A stretch of 64,000 nt of DNA from Paenibacillus sp. JDR-2 (GTDB taxonomy: Bacteria > Bacillota > Bacilli > Paenibacillales > Paenibacillaceae), in the NCBI RefSeq assembly GCF_000023585.1, contig NC_012914.1, forward strand, positions 6,411,001 to 6,475,000, read 5' to 3'. A program made the translations under genes and the position numbers. Below the pieces are notes generated by a model. That model did not search any database, had not been told where the DNA came from, and saw only the letters and a program-made list of their open reading frames with translations. Shown here piece by piece: positions 59,848 through 64,000 of this stretch (position 1 is its first letter; every line of letters begins with the position of its first letter).

Positions 59848-60582
59848 TTACTCGAGCTTGAATCCTTGCTTTTCTAAATAAGAGCGCATATGAATGCGTA
59901 TCGGTCCCGCCTTGCCGGCCATCGCCTGTGACCATGTTGTACTGGCCTTCCCGTTCGATCTTGCCGTCATATAAGTACTTAACGTCTCATCGTAAGTATC
60001 AATAGCAGAGTCTATGGCGCCCTGCTTGTAAGTATTCTCGAAATAGACCGCCTGGCGCGGGAGACGCGGCCGGTCAAGCGGGGATTGATCCGGCACGCCA
60101 ATGCACATCCCAAACACCGGGTACACATGCTGCGGGAGCTGCAGAAGCCCAGACACCTTCTCCGGCTGATTTCGGATCCCTCCGATGTATACAATACCAA
60201 GCCCAAGAGATTCGGCTGCGACAGCTGCATTCTGTGCCGCTAATGCCGCATCCACCGTGCCGATAATAAAGTTCTCCGTTGTGCTTGGCATCACATCTTC
60301 ATAATGCCGTTTAGCTGCTTGCTCCCAGCGGTACAGATCCGCGCACCAGACAAGGAATACAGGGCTTTCCTCTATATAAGCCTGGTTACCTGCAAGCTTA
60401 GCCAGTTCGCTGCGCAGCTCCTTGTCTGTAATCCCAATAACGGAATAGGCTTGCATATTGCTTGAAGTAGATGCTTGCTGCGCTGCAGTTAATATGGCGT
60501 CAAGCTGCTGTTCCGTGACCGGATCCTTAGTAAATTTGCGAATAGATCGGTGTTGCTTCAATAATGCTATCATTTCATTCAT
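59848..60582 (-). CDS. NADPH-dependent nitro/flavin reductase family protein (NfrA-like)
   Basis: A 244-residue FMN enzyme of the nitroreductase family. The N-terminus L-L-K-Q-H-R-S-I-R-K-F binds phosphate of FMN, S-S-N-M-Q-A-Y-S-V lies near 45, and L-G-I-V-Y-I-G-G-I-R-N near 135 is typical of NfrA/Frp oxygen-insensitive reductases. The ATG at 60582 is preferred because AAAGGAG lies upstream. It lies upstream of the siderophore ATPase gene in the same direction, with the Fur boxes between them. A role in flavin or iron reduction is possible but not shown. Confidence 0.9.
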   Translation of the reverse strand: MNEMIALLKQHRSIRKFTKDPVTEQQLDAILTAAQQASTSSNMQAYSVIGITDKELRSELAKLAGNQAYIEESPVFLVWCADLYRWEQAAKRHYEDVMPSTTENFIIGTVDAALAAQNAAVAAESLGLGIVYIGGIRNQPEKVSGLLQLPQHVYPVFGMCIGVPDQSPLDRPRLPRQAVYFENTYKQGAIDSAIDTYDETLSTYMTARSNGKASTTWSQAMAGKAGPIRIHMRSYLEKQGFKLE

Positions 60583-60634
60583 TACCGATATCTCCTTTGC
60601 CTTTAAAATCATATGGCTACAATGTAGCACAAAA

Positions 60635-60662
60635 AAACCTTCAGGACATCTCCTGAAGGTTT
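60635..60662 (-). terminator. Terminator of the rRNA-proximal tRNA group
   Basis: AAACCTTCAGGA and its complement form a perfect 12-base-pair stem with a four-base loop, followed by seven T residues on the minus strand. Confidence 0.95.
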
Positions 60663-60674
60663 GGATGGTAAGTA

Positions 60675-60757
60675 TGGTGCGCGTAGAGGGACTTGAACCC
60701 CCACGGTCGCCCGCCAGATCCTAAGTCTGGTGCGTCTGCCAATTCCGCCATACGCGC
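60675..60757 (-). tRNA. tRNA-Leu(TAG)
   Basis: An 83-base class II tRNA with a variable arm. Acceptor GCGCGTA pairs with TACGCGC, the anticodon is TAG within CTTAGGA, and CCA is encoded. Confidence 0.97.
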
Positions 60758-60781
60758 ATGGGTGAAACTTATTAAGAAAAG

Positions 60782-60854
60782 TGAGCCATGAAGGACTCGA
60801 ACCTTCGACACCCTGATTAAAAGTCAGGTGCTCTACCAACTGAGCTAATGGCTC
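60782..60854 (-). tRNA. tRNA-Lys(TTT)
   Basis: Acceptor GAGCCAT pairs with ATGGCTC and the anticodon is TTT within CTTTTAA. CCA is not encoded (the discriminator A is followed by CTT), unlike the other tRNAs here. Confidence 0.97.
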
Positions 60855-60863
60855 GCATTAAAA

Positions 60864-60938
60864 TGGCTGGGGATCAAGGATTCGAACCTTGGAGTGACGG
60901 AGTCAAAGTCCGTTGCCTTACCGCTTGGCTAATCCCCA
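60864..60938 (-). tRNA. tRNA-Gln(TTG)
   Basis: Acceptor TGGGGAT pairs with ATCCCCA, the anticodon is TTG within CTTTGAC, and CCA is encoded. Confidence 0.97.
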
Positions 60939-60947
60939 ATGTTGTAA

Positions 60948-61023
60948 TGGTGGAGGCTGAGGGGATCGAACCCCCGACCCTCTGCTTGTAAGGCAGATGC
61001 TCTCCCAGCTGAGCTAAGCCTCC
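60948..61023 (-). tRNA. tRNA-Val(TAC)
   Basis: Acceptor GGAGGCT pairs with AGCCTCC, the anticodon is TAC within CTTACAA, and CCA is encoded. Confidence 0.97.
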
Positions 61024-61055
61024 ACAGGCACAAAAGTCCACCGTGTAATTGTATA

Positions 61056-61130
61056 TGGTGACCCGTAGGGGATTCGAACCCCTGTTACCTCCGTGAAAGG
61101 GAGGTGTCTTAACCCCTTGACCAACGGGCC
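61056..61130 (-). tRNA. tRNA-Glu(TTC)
   Basis: Acceptor GGCCCGT pairs with ACGGGTC (one G-U), the anticodon is TTC within CTTTCAC, and CCA is encoded. Confidence 0.97.
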
Positions 61131-61145
61131 TTGAAAAAGTTCGTC

Positions 61146-61221
61146 TGGAGCTCTCAACCGGGATCGAACCGGTGACCTCATCCTTACCATGGATGCACTC
61201 TACCTACTGAGCTATGAGAGC
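61146..61221 (-). tRNA. tRNA-Thr(GGT)
   Basis: Acceptor GCTCTCA pairs with TGAGAGC, the anticodon is GGT within ATGGTAA, and CCA is encoded. Confidence 0.96.
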
Positions 61222-61224
61222 AAA

Positions 61225-61300
61225 TGGCTCCCCGAACAGGACTCGAACCTGTGACAACTCGATTAACAGTCGAGTGCTCTACCAACTGAGCTATCAGGGA
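61225..61300 (-). tRNA. tRNA-Asn(GTT)
   Basis: Acceptor TCCCTGA pairs with TCGGGGA (with a G-U pair), the anticodon is GTT within CTGTTAA, and CCA is encoded. It is the first tRNA after the 23S gene. Confidence 0.97.
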
Positions 61301-61428
61301 ATACATTCAAAGCTTGTGCCTTGAAAACTGGATGCGAAAGTTAGAATTCCTTAAGACTCTTGCGGGGTCCCCGAAAAGTAATCGGAATAAGCTGCAACGC
61401 TTAACTTCACTTTTTGGGGGTTGTTTTA
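61301..61428 (-). other. Spacer between 23S rRNA and tRNA-Asn, without a clear 5S gene
   Basis: The 128-base spacer contains CAGTTTTCAAGG, as in Bacillus rRNA spacers, near the tRNA end. It lacks the usual 5S start and end. GAAGTTAAGC (61399-61408), which matches a conserved 5S loop segment, and CGGGGACCCCG are the only 5S-like traces, so at most a decayed copy is present. Confidence 0.55.

Positions 61429-64000
<2,572 letters not shown>

Overview
The window looks like a chromosomal segment of a Paenibacillus-type member of the Bacillales. The evidence is gene content and order: sigW-rsiW-cdaA-cdaR-glmM-glmS with a glmS ribozyme, YesM/YesN-type two-component systems beside lipoprotein/LplB/LplC-type sugar importers that carry no ATPase of their own, CcpA-type cre sites, Bacillus-type tRNA order, strong AGGAGG ribosome binding sites and intrinsic terminators. 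No phage, plasmid or CRISPR locus was seen.

Layout. 1-8275: a sugar importer operon with ThuA-like and Gfo/Idh/MocA genes, divergent from a YesM/YesN pair, with a palindromic cre site between them. 8367-14615: a ketopantoate-reductase-like gene divergent from a TetR regulator, a second sugar importer with its own cre site, and lrgAB. 14616-18050: a degraded transposase, an array of small inverted repeats, a BlaI/M56 sensor pair whose promoter carries three evenly spaced operators, and a DUF1330 gene reduced by internal deletion. 18051-20252: an SDR, an NTF2-like protein and a Gfo/Idh/MocA oxidoreductase.

20293-26441 is the most striking part: a glycopeptide-resistance-like (van) cluster. A VanR/VanS pair is divergent from a D-Ala:D-X ligase, an alanine-racemase-type enzyme, a cytoplasmic VanXY-like D,D-peptidase and an acyltransferase-3 membrane protein. 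The racemase and membrane protein together correspond to the two halves of VanT, here carried as separate genes. The last gene runs into six DnaA-box-like 9-mers in one orientation (26395-26502).

26529-41319 is a carbohydrate locus: a sulfatase and a GH51-GH2 operon fed by a third importer, with a YesM/YesN pair, two paralogous AraC regulators at its ends and two cre sites. 41595-44801 holds small genes, including an RCC1-repeat protein next to a SUKH/HEAT protein, and a MerR-SDR divergent pair. 44899-52738 is the conserved cell-wall and c-di-AMP block. 52847-58110 holds a DMT transporter, a PDZ-less HtrA-type protease and PEP carboxylase. 58297-64000 holds eleven tRNA genes in two groups separated by a Fur-box-associated siderophore ATPase gene and a nitroreductase gene, then the 3' 2.57 kb of a 23S rRNA gene. 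No recognisable 5S gene lies between the 23S gene and the tRNAs.

Most genes outside the YesMN pairs, the van biosynthetic genes and the sulfatase lie on the minus strand. Starts were moved from the longest reading frame wherever a ribosome binding site favoured an internal codon; these choices are stated in the entries.
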